This document shows positions 9,111 to 18,195 of a DNA stretch of 64,000 nt, one piece after another. The stretch comes from Bacillota bacterium. GTDB taxonomy: Bacteria; Bacillota; Clostridia; Tissierellales; MES13. A program made the translations under genes and the position numbers. The stretch lies in NCBI GenBank assembly GCA_009711785.1, contig VENA01000026.1, positions 1 through 64,000 on the forward strand. Reading direction: 5' to 3'. Each line of letters starts with the position of its first letter. Position 1 is the stretch's first letter. Below the pieces are notes generated by a model. The model had not been told where the DNA came from, made no database searches, and worked only from the letters and a program-made list of their open reading frames with translations.

Positions 9111-10307
9111 CTACTTTATCTCATTGTATGGTCCTATTAAAAAAGGCACAGGCACCTTATTTTTTAATAGTTTTTTTAAATATCTTTTATTCTCTACTTT
9201 TTTTGATAATTTTTTTATTTTTACTCTGTCTTCACTATTAATTTCATCAAATATATGTTTAACTCCCTTTGAAACTAAAATCCCTGTACCAAATGAAGCT
9301 AAACCATCTATTAGATCTGCACCATCGCCAACTACATCTAAAAAGTCTAAAGAATCAACTGCATCACCCGCCATATCAACAAACTCAATTCCAGTAGCAA
9401 TATCTAAAATTTCAGTTCCTATAGCTGCATAACTGGCATATTTGATAGTTTTAAATGCCTTAGATGATATATCACAAAAACTTCTACTTATTATCTTAGC
9501 ATGTGCATTACTAGAATTCTTAGCTCTCATAACAAACCAACTACCTATAGAAGCAATAAACAAAGGATTTAAGTCAAACCCATCTTCCAAACTAAAGGAA
9601 TCAAAATCTATTACTCCATCTAATATCCCTGCTGTAATCCCAGCCTTCACAAGCTTCTTCTGTTTTTCTGGCTTATTTTTTAACATCTCATAAATAGCTA
9701 AATATCCTCCGGTAGCAAATGCATCCCCTAAATCAAGTAACATATCTCCAATAGTGTTATCCATTAATTCATTATAATCTTCTAATCCGGATATAGCCCC
9801 ATTTTCAATTTCATAATCAGTATATTCTAATACGTCCTTATCAAACCCATCCATCCCTAGTTCTTCTAATACCTTTTGAGTTTCCATTGTTATCTCTGAA
9901 TTTTCAAATCCAGTGCTTTCAATTCCCATATCATTAGCTACTTCCTCCGTTGCCATAACTGGGATATCTGGATGATTTTCCATATGTTTTATAACATAGT
10001 CACTAGAATCAGTGGCTTTTAACTGTATCTCCGAAACTCCCTCTGTTTCCACATTGGTTAATTTAATATCACTACCTGGATGATTTGTTTTCTCAAATCT
10101 TTCAGCAAATATTTCATCCCCATCATGGTTTTCATTATATACAAAAGCCCTTTCATGTACCGATCCTTTGATATTATTTAAAACTCCCTCTACTTCACTT
10201 CCATCATATTCATTTAGATATTCCTTAACATCTTCAATTGTAGAATCCTCATCTAATTCATTAGTAGAACGTTTCAAATCATCAACAACAAATTCCTTAT
10301 AATCCAC
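9111..10307 (-). CDS. Unknown protein with possible PD-(D/E)xK-like core
   Basis: 398 residues, acidic N-terminus. Residues 47-125 look like a compact domain: GSVHERAF, then NHPGSDIKL, then SEIQLKATD and NHPDIPVMATEEV. The order Asp80 ... Glu93-x-Gln95-x-Lys97 fits the D ... (E/Q)xK pattern of PD-(D/E)xK nucleases, including a preceding Pro-Gly. The C-terminal half (residues 235-350) has long Gly/Ala-rich hydrophobic stretches that could be membrane-inserting. The tail is very basic. No family name comes to mind. It is the first gene of a two-gene operon with the tail-anchored coiled-coil protein, which starts 8 bases downstream. Nuclease or toxin function is a guess from the motif; what is seen is the motif and the pairing. 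Confidence 0.55.
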   Translation of the reverse strand: MDYKEFVVDDLKRSTNELDEDSTIEDVKEYLNEYDGSEVEGVLNNIKGSVHERAFVYNENHDGDEIFAERFEKTNHPGSDIKLTNVETEGVSEIQLKATDSSDYVIKHMENHPDIPVMATEEVANDMGIESTGFENSEITMETQKVLEELGMDGFDKDVLEYTDYEIENGAISGLEDYNELMDNTIGDMLLDLGDAFATGGYLAIYEMLKNKPEKQKKLVKAGITAGILDGVIDFDSFSLEDGFDLNPLFIASIGSWFVMRAKNSSNAHAKIISRSFCDISSKAFKTIKYASYAAIGTEILDIATGIEFVDMAGDAVDSLDFLDVVGDGADLIDGLASFGTGILVSKGVKHIFDEINSEDRVKIKKLSKKVENKRYLKKLLKNKVPVPFLIGPYNEIK

Positions 10308-10540
10308 TTAGTTTCACCTCTATTCTTAAGTAAAATTTTCTATTAAAACTTTAATTAAACCTAGATTGTTATAAAAAATCCCGCAGCTAATAGTATACAA
10401 AATAAACTATGCACATTATGTCGAATTTAATAGAATATAATATAATTTATTTACAAGTGTATTTACTATACTAGTTCTTATATGGCAGTTTATTTCTCAA
10501 AAGGATATCTAATTATATGTTAAGTATAGCTAACCGAATA

Positions 10541-10609
10541 ACCTAATTCAGAAGAATAGTTTAAATCTATAAAGTAAAAGTCTTTCGTTGCTTTATCATT
10601 GTATCCTCC
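10541..10609 (-). pseudogene. Relic of DUF6036-like nucleotidyltransferase gene
   Basis: 23 codons reading GGYNDKATKDFYFIDLNYSS match the active-site region of the intact gene at 5088-5606 (GGYNDRATRDFDFIDLNYPS). The second metal-binding Asp is changed to Tyr and homology ends on both sides. The rest of the 550-base gap 10308-10859 holds only AT-rich DNA and the terminator at 10709-10750. Confidence 0.7.
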
Positions 10610-10708
10610 TTGTATTTTCTAATGTTACTTTGACTTTTACTAAGTTACTATCATTTAATAAATTCACTGTTTATGTTTTATATTTCAGAGTCATATGTTT
10701 ATTTACTA

Positions 10709-10750
10709 AAAAAAATAAACCTTATTAGTATTATTAAACACTAATAAGGT
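10709..10750 (-). terminator. Terminator downstream of the Athe_2463-like gene
   Basis: Perfect 11-bp stem (ACCTTATTAGT, arms 10719-10729 and 10740-10750) with a 10-base loop; on the minus strand it is followed by TTATTTTTTTT. A near-identical hairpin stands at 16978-17013. Confidence 0.8.
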
Positions 10751-10859
10751 AGTTTATATCCTCGCATACAGTTAGTAGTTTGAAATTTTTTACTTATAAT
10801 CTTTAATTTCAATTAAATAAATCAAAATAATTCTAACATACCACTTTTACCAATTATCT

Positions 10860-11762
10860 TCACTCGGCTATAACACGTTGTTTAGCCCATAACTTAGACT
10901 TTAATATATCTCCAGCTTTGTTATTAGAAGTTGAGTAACTACCACTAACTGAAATTTTATCATTTGCAACTATTGTAGAATCTCCACTTGTTAAGGTTGT
11001 CCCATTAACACTTAACTTATATTCAACTAAAACTTTATCTGAATTAGGATTACTTATAAAACCATTAGGTGTAAAGGTTTTTCCTTGTTCAATTAAATCG
11101 GGTTGACAATATACCTTTACATTGGGATTTCTAGCTATTGACATTTCAAATCTAGGTAAAATATTAGGTGCTAAGGGTACAGTTAAATACCATATAGAAC
11201 CATCTACCTTTTTATGCCACATCCTAGCCATTCCCCATGTATGGTCTGTTGGTGGTGAAAGTACATGGAAATATTTCTCCCATTCCTTATCTTTACCCTT
11301 AAATATATCTGGATAGGCTACTTCCATCCCTTCTACAAAGTTTTTTCTATATTCTTCATTGTAATCATAATTAGTATCACTAATATGTCCTACTTTATTA
11401 CTAACATCATTATCTAACCAAGGTTCGTCTATCCAATTTCTATCATCTAAATATCCTCCATCGTAACCATCCATTTTCCTTTTATAGTTTGGAAAGGGTT
11501 CACCTAGGGGATTTTTACCTAAATATCTAGGTTCACCTTTACTATCCCTATCCCCATAGGTATCACCATATACTAATACTCCATACTTTTTCCATACATC
11601 TTTATTTACTCTATTAACATCATAATATTTATGCCCTAAATCATCATTAGCCTTTTTAACTGCGTCTTTTAGATTTGTCGGTAAATTAGATTCAGCTATA
11701 ACAAGCCCTATATTAAATATAAGGCTTGTTATAACAACTAATACTATCATTTTTATTTTCAT
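10860..11762 (-). CDS. Secreted Athe_2463-like protein
   Basis: 300 residues from the ATG at 11760-11762, chosen because AGGAGG lies 6 bases upstream; an upstream in-frame ATG falls inside the preceding gene. Residues 1-23 form a signal peptide (MKIKMIVLVVITSLIF..., cleavage after VIA). The mature part has many Trp, Tyr and Gly residues, including EPRYLGKNPLGEPFPNY, which resembles the 'RYLGyt..G' motif of the Athe_2463 domain family of Firmicute surface proteins. The C-terminal 90 residues look like an Ig-like all-beta domain (VNGTTLTSGDSTIVAN). Function unknown. The gene overlaps nothing but starts 11 bases after the SLH gene ends, so both are one operon and both are likely cell-envelope proteins. 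Confidence 0.55.
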   Translation of the reverse strand: MKIKMIVLVVITSLIFNIGLVIAESNLPTNLKDAVKKANDDLGHKYYDVNRVNKDVWKKYGVLVYGDTYGDRDSKGEPRYLGKNPLGEPFPNYKRKMDGYDGGYLDDRNWIDEPWLDNDVSNKVGHISDTNYDYNEEYRKNFVEGMEVAYPDIFKGKDKEWEKYFHVLSPPTDHTWGMARMWHKKVDGSIWYLTVPLAPNILPRFEMSIARNPNVKVYCQPDLIEQGKTFTPNGFISNPNSDKVLVEYKLSVNGTTLTSGDSTIVANDKISVSGSYSTSNNKAGDILKSKLWAKQRVIAE

Positions 11763-11773
11763 CCTAAAACCTC

Positions 11774-12811
11774 CTATTCCCATACATAGTTCCAAACAAC
11801 TAAAGATATTGATTGGTTTTGTTTATAAGAACCAACTCTAAGCTTTTGGTCATTAATTGTCCAATATTTAGTATATAATTCTTGTGAAAAGTGCTTTTTC
11901 TTCTTTACATAGTTTAAAATTTCCTCAGCTTTCTTTTCACCGAATCTATAGGAAAGTAAATTATAGGCATCTTTATATTGAGGTTTAATAGGTTTATCTA
12001 ATAAAAATAAAACTCTAAAATCTACATTATGTGAATTATCTTCACTATTCTTTTTATAAATTTTTATTCTTGCTTTACTATCAAGGGGGATTTGTTTAAT
12101 ATCTTTATATTTAGATAAATCTAAAGGTTTTTTTACTTCAACCCTTTCATCTTTATCTATCATTCTTATTAATATAGCACTAGCCTCGGCTCTAGTTGTT
12201 ACTCTATCATGTTTAAAAGTACCATCGGGATAACCTGCTACTATTCCCTTTACATATGCTTTTAAAACATAATTTTGAAAGCCTTTAGGTATCTTATCAA
12301 AATCTAATATCCCTCTTTTATATTCATCCATATTCTTAGGATATTCTTCATCTTCTAATGCTCTTATAATAATTCTAGCCATTTCTCCCCTATTGATATC
12401 TCTTTTAAAATCAGAGAATTCACCATTTTTAACTAAATCTAAATCCTTAGCCTTTTGAATATAAGGACTAGCCCAATAATCATTGCCAATTTCTATGTCA
12501 TCATATCCTAAAGCTACAGTAGTCATTTTTATAAATTGGTCTACTTGTATTTTGTTATTAGGTTTAAAAGTACCATCACCGAAACCATCAACAATATCAA
12601 GTTCTAATAATTTTGCAATTGGTTTAGCAAACCAATCACTTTCTCTAATGTCATTAAACTTATCAATAATTTCATCTAATAAGTTTTCTAATTTAGATGT
12701 AAGACTAATACTTGTATCGTCATCATCACCTACTGCAAAACAAACACCAAAAGTACTTAATACTAAACCAATAATTAATAACATCGCAATAATTTTTTTC
12801 ACATTAATCAT
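11774..12811 (-). CDS. S-layer homology (SLH) domain protein
   Basis: 345 residues. A signal peptide (residues 1-27, ending VCFA) is followed by an acidic linker and three SLH repeats at about residues 58-105, 108-155 and 165-220. The first and third carry the typical G.(G/P)DGTFKPN... motifs (VDGFGDGTFKP, VAGYPDGTFKHDR); the second is more divergent. SLH domains bind pyruvylated secondary cell-wall polymers, so the protein should sit on the cell surface. The last 120 residues (LDLSKYKDIKQIP ... SISLVVWNYVWE) are specific to this protein and unassigned. AGGAGG precedes the ATG by 8 bases. Co-transcribed with the secreted Athe_2463-like gene. Confidence 0.85.
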   Translation of the reverse strand: MINVKKIIAMLLIIGLVLSTFGVCFAVGDDDDTSISLTSKLENLLDEIIDKFNDIRESDWFAKPIAKLLELDIVDGFGDGTFKPNNKIQVDQFIKMTTVALGYDDIEIGNDYWASPYIQKAKDLDLVKNGEFSDFKRDINRGEMARIIIRALEDEEYPKNMDEYKRGILDFDKIPKGFQNYVLKAYVKGIVAGYPDGTFKHDRVTTRAEASAILIRMIDKDERVEVKKPLDLSKYKDIKQIPLDSKARIKIYKKNSEDNSHNVDFRVLFLLDKPIKPQYKDAYNLLSYRFGEKKAEEILNYVKKKKHFSQELYTKYWTINDQKLRVGSYKQNQSISLVVWNYVWE

Positions 12812-12894
12812 CCTCCTATTTATTTGGCAATATGTACTTAGTTTTTATATTAAAAATAAAATGATTATTTTATAATATCTTTAATTACATTCTT

Positions 12895-13030
12895 AATCTC
12901 TACCTAAAATAGCTTGTACTATAGATTCAACTTTCAAAGAAAATCCATCATAAAAATAAATGCTTGGTTACCTCCTACTGATACTAACTTTCAACCTGTC
13001 ATATCTATGTCTTTAGTAGTAGTTACTATA
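12895..13030 (-). pseudogene. C-terminal remnant of an unidentified gene
   Basis: Two minus-strand frames join into one sensible protein end: TTKDIDMTG, a TGA stop, KLVSVGGNQAFIF, then after a one-base gap in a T-run DGFSLKVESIVQAILGRD and TAA. I do not recognise the family; the 'VGG..A' strand pattern is common in surface proteins. The rest of 12812-13326 holds no gene, only two terminators. Confidence 0.35.
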
Positions 13031-13184
13031 CTACCCTATATGCAGTAATTGTATATAAAATAATTACAATTAAAATTACTCTCTTTTTCAGTTTATCTCC
13101 TTCTTCTATGTTCTATAATAATTATAATAGTAAATAAGATAAGTTTTTAGCAATATCTGTCGAACTTATGGTTTAATTTTTTAA

Positions 13185-13212
13185 TATAAAAGCCCAGATT
13201 TTTCTGAGCTAT
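13185..13212 (-). terminator. Second terminator after the 139-residue gene
   Basis: 8-bp stem with one G-U pair (arms 13191-13198 and 13203-13210) followed by TTTTATATT on the minus strand. Confidence 0.55.
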
Positions 13213-13237
13213 ACATTATCTGAAAGAAACAAAATTT

Positions 13238-13280
13238 ATTAAAAGGGAGTTAAAATCTTTAAGACTTTAACTCTCTTTTA
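13238..13280 (-). terminator. Terminator after the 139-residue gene
   Basis: Long inverted repeat (arms about 13241-13259 and 13261-13279, few mismatches) just past the stop of the 139-residue gene. Confidence 0.65.
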
Positions 13281-13326
13281 ATTACTTTCCTTTTAATTGA
13301 ATCTTTATAATAATTCAACCTATTAA

Positions 13327-13746
13327 TTATTCATCATACTCTAATTTTTTATTCCAATTAAGTTCTAATCTTTCAAATCCATTTCTATTAAATTCTTTAA
13401 TATATTTCTTTGAATTATCTAATACATCTTCATATTCTATACTTTTCCCATTATTTTTTAATTCATTAGATGATAAAATCATAGCTAATTTTTCATTAAA
13501 CTCCTTTTTAACTGCTTCATCATAGTATTTAAACATTTTTTCTTCTATCTTTTTTTCTATTATATGTTCTTCTTTAATTTCTTCATAAAAATCATTATAA
13601 AAGGATAATATATATTTTTCTAAATCAGAATATTCATCAATATAATCCTTAAATTTATGACCATTTACTAAAAACTCCCCTGCAGATATAAGTTCAATTA
13701 ATAACTTATATTGTTTCTTAGTTAAATCTATTTTCACATAAATCAC
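13327..13746 (-). CDS. Hypothetical protein, 139 residues
   Basis: A small soluble protein, acidic and basic residues mixed, without signal peptide or membrane segment. The N-terminus IDLTKKQYKLLIELISAGEF resembles a widespread but uncharacterised Firmicute family beginning 'LTkeQY..LL.L.y.G.w'. The start follows AAAAGGGGTGATTT. It is a single-gene unit: a strong hairpin ending galU lies just upstream and two hairpins follow it. No function can be proposed. Confidence 0.55.
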   Translation of the reverse strand: MIYVKIDLTKKQYKLLIELISAGEFLVNGHKFKDYIDEYSDLEKYILSFYNDFYEEIKEEHIIEKKIEEKMFKYYDEAVKKEFNEKLAMILSSNELKNNGKSIEYEDVLDNSKKYIKEFNRNGFERLELNWNKKLEYDE

Positions 13747-13774
13747 CCCTTTTTTACTCTACTAAATCTCAAAA

Positions 13775-13820
13775 ATAAGTTTAAACCCCTTTCTGATTAA
13801 TAATCAGAAAAGAGTTTAAA
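13775..13820 (-). terminator. Terminator of galU (first copy)
   Basis: 19-base arms at 13781-13799 and 13801-13819 form a nearly perfect stem; ACTTATTTTTGAG follows on the minus strand. Confidence 0.75.
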
Positions 13821-13833
13821 GTACTTAAAATAA

Positions 13834-14718
13834 TTAAATATTTATTTTTTCATCATCTTTAAAATAATCTATTAAATAATTTTTAAAATCATCCTTTAAA
13901 TCATCCCTTTTAAGGGCAAACTCCATAGTTGCTTGTAAAAATCCTAATTTATTACCTACATCATATCTTCTTCCCTCAAAGGTATAAGCATACATTTCCT
14001 TCTTACTTGCAAGTTCCTTTAAAGCATCTGTAAGTTGTATTTCTCCACCTCTACCGGGTTTAGTATGTTCTAATATATCAAATATCTCTGGAGTTATAAT
14101 ATATCTACCTAGTATTGCTACATTAGTAGGTGCCTTATCAACATCTGGTTTTTCAACTAAGTTATTAACCTTATATACTCCACTTTCTATATGCTTACCA
14201 TCTACTATACCGTATTTATCTACATCTTTTTTAGCTACTTCTTGAACACCTAATACAGTAGTTTTATACTCCTCATATACATCTATAAGTTGCTTTAGAC
14301 AAGGTTTTTTAGCATCTACTATGTCATCTCCTAACAATACTGCAAAGGGTTCATCCTTTATAAAAGTTTTAGCGCAATGAATAGCATGTCCTAAACCTTT
14401 CGGTTCTTTTTGTCTTATGTAATGGATATTAACCATATCTGATATATCTTGAACTAACTTTAAAAGTTCATCTTTTCCCTTATTTTCAAGGGCCATTTCA
14501 AGTTCTACTGATTTATCGAAATGATCTTCTATTGCTCTTTTATTTCTACCTGTTATTATAAGTATATCTTCTATTCCTGAAGCGATAGCTTCCTCTATAA
14601 TATACTGAATAGTTGGTTTATCTACTATAGGTAACATTTCCTTAGGTTGTGCTTTAGTTGCTGGTAAGAATCTTGTTCCTAAGCCTGCGGCTGGTATAAT
14701 TGCTTTTTTTACTGTCAC
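13834..14718 (-). CDS. galU: UTP--glucose-1-phosphate uridylyltransferase
   Basis: 294 residues, the normal length. The N-terminus carries the nucleotidyltransferase signature [20 protein letters not shown] followed by [10 protein letters not shown], and later [12 protein letters not shown] and the sugar-binding LGDDI and VEKPD motifs typical of GalU. It makes UDP-glucose from UTP and glucose-1-phosphate in the cytoplasm, the donor for glycans and the precursor of UDP-galactose and UDP-glucuronate. It lies 84 bases downstream of the capD-like gene with no terminator between, so it shares that operon. A second, clearly homologous galU is at 53703-54617 in the polysaccharide cluster. Confidence 0.95.
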   Translation of the reverse strand: MTVKKAIIPAAGLGTRFLPATKAQPKEMLPIVDKPTIQYIIEEAIASGIEDILIITGRNKRAIEDHFDKSVELEMALENKGKDELLKLVQDISDMVNIHYIRQKEPKGLGHAIHCAKTFIKDEPFAVLLGDDIVDAKKPCLKQLIDVYEEYKTTVLGVQEVAKKDVDKYGIVDGKHIESGVYKVNNLVEKPDVDKAPTNVAILGRYIITPEIFDILEHTKPGRGGEIQLTDALKELASKKEMYAYTFEGRRYDVGNKLGFLQATMEFALKRDDLKDDFKNYLIDYFKDDEKINI

Positions 14719-14802
14719 ATTATCCCTCCTTAGTCTTACTTTATTATATCATTGAGATAGTAAGATTTTTTCATTAAAATAAATCTTAACATTACTTTTA
14801 CT

Positions 14803-16692
14803 TTATTCTTTAGCTGCTGAAATCTGTTCGTAACACTCTTTTTCAAACCTTTTATTTACTTTTTCATTTTTCTTTTCATAAGTAGGTACAATTTCTTTTA
14901 TATAACTTCTTAACTTATCTTCATCTTCATTATTAATAATATCTCTAAATTTATCCATTGATTTAAGTAACACTTTATAGTCACTAAAGATAGGCTCTCC
15001 TATAAATATTTTCTTATGTTTAGTAGATTTAATTCCTTCTTCATCTAGTAATAATTCTTCATATAACTTTTCCCCTGGTCTTAATCCTACTATTTCTATA
15101 GGTATATCCACATTAGGTTCAAAACCTGAAAAACTAATTAAATCCCTAGCTAAATCTATTATTTTTACAGGTTCACCCATATCAAGTACAAATATCTCTC
15201 CACCCTTAGCCATTGCTCCTGCCTGGATAACTAATTGTGATGCTTCAGGAATCGTCATAAAGTATCTTATAACGTCTTTATGGGTTACTGTAACAGGACC
15301 ACCTTCTTTAATTTGTCTTTTAAATAGTGGTATTACACTTCCATTACTTCCTAATACATTTCCAAACCTTACAGCTACAAATTCAGTATTACTATGTTTA
15401 TTTATTGATTGTACTATCATTTCACATATTCTTTTACTAGCACCCATTATGTTAGTTGGATTAACAGCTTTATCAGTAGATATCATTACAAATCTTTTTA
15501 CATGTTCTTTATCTGCTGCCTGAGCTACATTTAAAGTCCCAAACACATTATTTTTAATAGCTTCCTCTGGATTATCCTCCATTAAAGGTACATGTTTATG
15601 GGCCGCTGCATGAAATACCACTTCAGGACTAAACTTTTTAAAAACATCTTCCATTCTTTCTTTTTCCCTAACAGATGCTATAACAACATCTAATTTAAGA
15701 TTATTATATTTTCTCTTTAATTCATTTTGTATCTCATAAGCGTTATTTTCATATATATCTAATATGATTAATCTTTCTGGATTAAATCTTGCAATTTGTC
15801 TACATAATTCAGAACCTATAGAACCTCCACCACCGGTTACTAATACCCTTTTACCTAAAAGGTATCCGCTGATTTCATCTATATTAAGTTCAACTTGATC
15901 CCTTCCTAATAAGTCTTCTATTTGTACTTCTCTTATTTCATTTATACTTACCTTTTCATCAATAAGTTCAAACATCCCAGGTAGTATCTTTAAAGTACAG
16001 TTTGTCCTTTTACTTTCATTAACTATATCCTTTATCTCCTTTTTACTGGCTGAAGGTATAGCTATTATAATTTCATCTATTCTTTTTTTCTTTGAAACAC
16101 TTGCTATATCTAATCGTTGACCTAAAACGGGTATACCATTTATTCTTTGTCCTTCCTTTGATTCATCATCATCTATTATAGCAACTGGATTACTATTAAG
16201 TTCTTCATGGTTTTTAAGTTCTTTTATAACCATAGCTCCAGCATCCCCAGCACCTATAATTAAAACCCTTTTTTCATTTTTCTTACCCTTAAAATCTCTA
16301 TTTTTTAATCTTCTTAAAGCTCTATAACTAAATCTAGAACCACCTATAAAAAATACATCTAATAATCCTACTAATATGTAAATGCTTCTTGGTAAATGTA
16401 TCTGTTGAATAAATAGATAACTTAATACTGCAGTATTAGCTACAACTGCTCCTATAACTATCTGCATAAGCTCTTCAACACTTGCATATTTCCATAGACT
16501 TTTATAAAGATTAAAATAATAAAATACTGCTACCTTTATTATAGTTATAACAAAGAAATTATTCATATAACCTTGAAAATTACCAGGAGGAATATTTCCT
16601 TCAAACCTTAGTAAAAATGCTAAATAAAATGCCAAATTAATTAAAACTACATCAATTATTATTAAATATATAGATCTAGCTTTCTTCTTCAT
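14803..16692 (-). CDS. Membrane-bound nucleotide-sugar 4,6-dehydratase (CapD/PglF type)
   Basis: 629 residues. The N-terminal 120 residues hold about four membrane helices; residues 140-260 form a Rossmann-like domain (VLIIGAGDAGAMVIKEL); a second Rossmann domain begins near residue 285 with GKRVLVTGGGGSIGSEL. The catalytic region reads ISTDKAVNPTNIMGASKR, where Met replaces the usual Tyr of YxxxK, as is normal for this PglF/CapD subgroup. These enzymes convert UDP-GlcNAc into 4-keto-6-deoxy sugars for surface glycans at the inner face of the membrane. The ATG at 16690-16692 is preceded by GGGGAG; a GTG two codons earlier is the alternative. A good promoter lies 83 bases upstream, and galU follows in the same operon. 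Confidence 0.9.
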   Translation of the reverse strand: MKKKARSIYLIIIDVVLINLAFYLAFLLRFEGNIPPGNFQGYMNNFFVITIIKVAVFYYFNLYKSLWKYASVEELMQIVIGAVVANTAVLSYLFIQQIHLPRSIYILVGLLDVFFIGGSRFSYRALRRLKNRDFKGKKNEKRVLIIGAGDAGAMVIKELKNHEELNSNPVAIIDDDESKEGQRINGIPVLGQRLDIASVSKKKRIDEIIIAIPSASKKEIKDIVNESKRTNCTLKILPGMFELIDEKVSINEIREVQIEDLLGRDQVELNIDEISGYLLGKRVLVTGGGGSIGSELCRQIARFNPERLIILDIYENNAYEIQNELKRKYNNLKLDVVIASVREKERMEDVFKKFSPEVVFHAAAHKHVPLMEDNPEEAIKNNVFGTLNVAQAADKEHVKRFVMISTDKAVNPTNIMGASKRICEMIVQSINKHSNTEFVAVRFGNVLGSNGSVIPLFKRQIKEGGPVTVTHKDVIRYFMTIPEASQLVIQAGAMAKGGEIFVLDMGEPVKIIDLARDLISFSGFEPNVDIPIEIVGLRPGEKLYEELLLDEEGIKSTKHKKIFIGEPIFSDYKVLLKSMDKFRDIINNEDEDKLRSYIKEIVPTYEKKNEKVNKRFEKECYEQISAAKE

Positions 16693-16774
16693 ATCCACTC
16701 CCCTTTATTTCATTATGTAAAATTACTTTATTTTTGTTTATAAATTACATTAATATCCATATAACCATGATTCC

Positions 16775-16802
16775 ATTATACCATAATTTATATTAATTCC
16801 AA
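16775..16802 (-). promoter_or_regulatory. Sigma-A-type promoter of the capD-galU operon
   Basis: On the minus strand TTGGAA (16797-16802) and TATAAT (16775-16780) are separated by 16 bases, close to the vegetative consensus, and lie upstream of the capD-like start. Confidence 0.65.
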
Positions 16803-16903
16803 CCATATCCATTTACTTTTTACATACATATAAAATAAGTACATTTTTAAATCCTTATTTATTATAAAATTTAAAACTATAATTACGTTTATGTTATATA
16901 AAC

Positions 16904-17100
16904 TTTTTGTGGACTTATTAACATCATATCCACAGATTATTAACAACTTATCAACAACTATAAATATAAATACAAATAAACCTTATTAGCATTATTAAAG
17001 ACTAATAAGGTAATTATATGCTTAAGGACTTTTGTGCATATCCACAGTCATCTAGAGTTTTTAATGTTTTATTCACATATTATCAACATACTTATTAACA
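16904..17100. promoter_or_regulatory. Cluster of DnaA-box-like 9-mers
   Basis: On the plus strand: TTATTCACA at 17069-17077 matches TTATNCACA exactly; ATATCCACA at 16926-16934 and 17038-17046, and TTATCAACA at 16948-16956 and 17080-17088, each differ by one base. TTTTGTGGAC at 16905-16914 is a further partial match on the other strand. No dnaA gene is near. The 415-base gap 16699-17114 otherwise holds the promoter and terminator listed. Confidence 0.3.
16978..17013 (-). terminator. Terminator downstream of the cohesin/dockerin relic
   Basis: 10-bp stem (ACCTTATTAG, arms 16980-16989 and 17002-17011) with a loop nearly identical to that of the hairpin at 10709-10750. Confidence 0.65.
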
Positions 17101-17114
17101 AGTTATATAATAGT

Positions 17115-18179
17115 TTAATTTAATATATCTTCATTTATATATATTTCCTTTTCATAGATTCTACCATTATTCCTTTGTATTCTTAGAGTATACTCTCCAC
17201 CATCCATATTTTTAAAAATATACCCTTCATATAATGGATTAGTATCTATAATATTATCATTACTATCTATTAAAAATATAGTTGAACCTTTAATATTAAT
17301 ATCTGTTTTTATATGACCTTTTAATACTGTTTTGGGAGTTTTAAATTTTATAATAATATCTTTATCATATGATACTTCACTATCTGACTTAAAAGTATTT
17401 TTAGGAATAAATATATTATACGAAGTATCTAATTTTAGTTTATTATTAATAATAAATAGTATATGATCTTTATTATTAACCCCTAATTCTACATGATCTA
17501 TATTAACTTTCTTATCATCCTTTGATACTATTTTAATATCTGAAATATCCTTTGGTAACTTCATTATTTCATTAAATTTTAAATACATATATGAGTATCT
17601 TGGATAAAAATTCTTTTGTTCATTTTTAGGATAAGTATTTTCTAATACTATCTTCCTTTCTCCTATATTATTTGCAACTATTAATAAATCATATATATCA
17701 ATCAACCCATCACCATTTAAATCTATATCATAGTTTGTTTTGCCACAATTATCCTTAAGAATATTTAAGTCATGTTCATCTACTACATTGTTTTTGTCCA
17801 CATCCCCTTTTATTGCTATAATTACTTTTCCATTAATTTTTTCTATATTATCTTCTTCATTTATTAAGCTCGATTTAATATCAATTGTAGTTTCCCCTAA
17901 TTTATCAGCCACATCAAATTTAAGATTTACTAAGTTTCCTTTATTCTTAATAGGATTATCTGATGTTAAAGCTATTTTTAATATGCCAGAAGTATTTTTA
18001 TTAACTCTCATTGAAAAGTTTTCTGTATCCTTAGTTTTTTCTATATTCATATTCTTTATTAAGTCTTTATTATAATTAATAGTTATATAAGCCCTATATA
18101 AATTTTTATCCCCTATATCATATTTAAGTAAATAGTTTAACCTTTTATTAGGTTCTGTTCCTTTAGTCTTCAGTATTAA
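17115..18179 (-). pseudogene. 5'-truncated cohesin/dockerin-type surface protein
   Basis: The open frame begins only after a TAA at about 18180 and has no signal peptide or usable start at the expected place; the longest ATG frame starts at 18050, in mid-domain. Residues upstream of that ATG (YRAYITINYNKDLIKN) and after it (NLVNLKFDVADKLGETTIDI) match the beta-sandwich of a cohesin-like domain. Next comes a dockerin-type pair of Ca loops (GDVDKNNVVDEHDLNIL and DLNGDGLIDIYDLLIVANNI), then an SbsA-like Ig domain and a carboxypeptidase-regulatory-like beta domain at the C-terminus. The N-terminal export signal and earlier domains are gone, so the protein cannot reach the surface. The break lies just next to the nth-like gene. 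Confidence 0.65.
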
Positions 18180-18195
18180 TTATGAAAGTTAAATT

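Noticed and set aside
12483..12875. 130-codon open frame on the plus strand opposite the SLH gene
   Set aside because: Lies antisense to a well-supported gene, no ribosome binding site, protein without recognisable domain; typical shadow frame.
10419..13164. Two exact Spo0A-box 7-mers (TGTCGAA) at 10419-10425 and 13158-13164, upstream of the unknown operon and the SLH gene
   Set aside because: In DNA of this composition several copies are expected by chance in 64 kb; position relative to promoters is not convincing.
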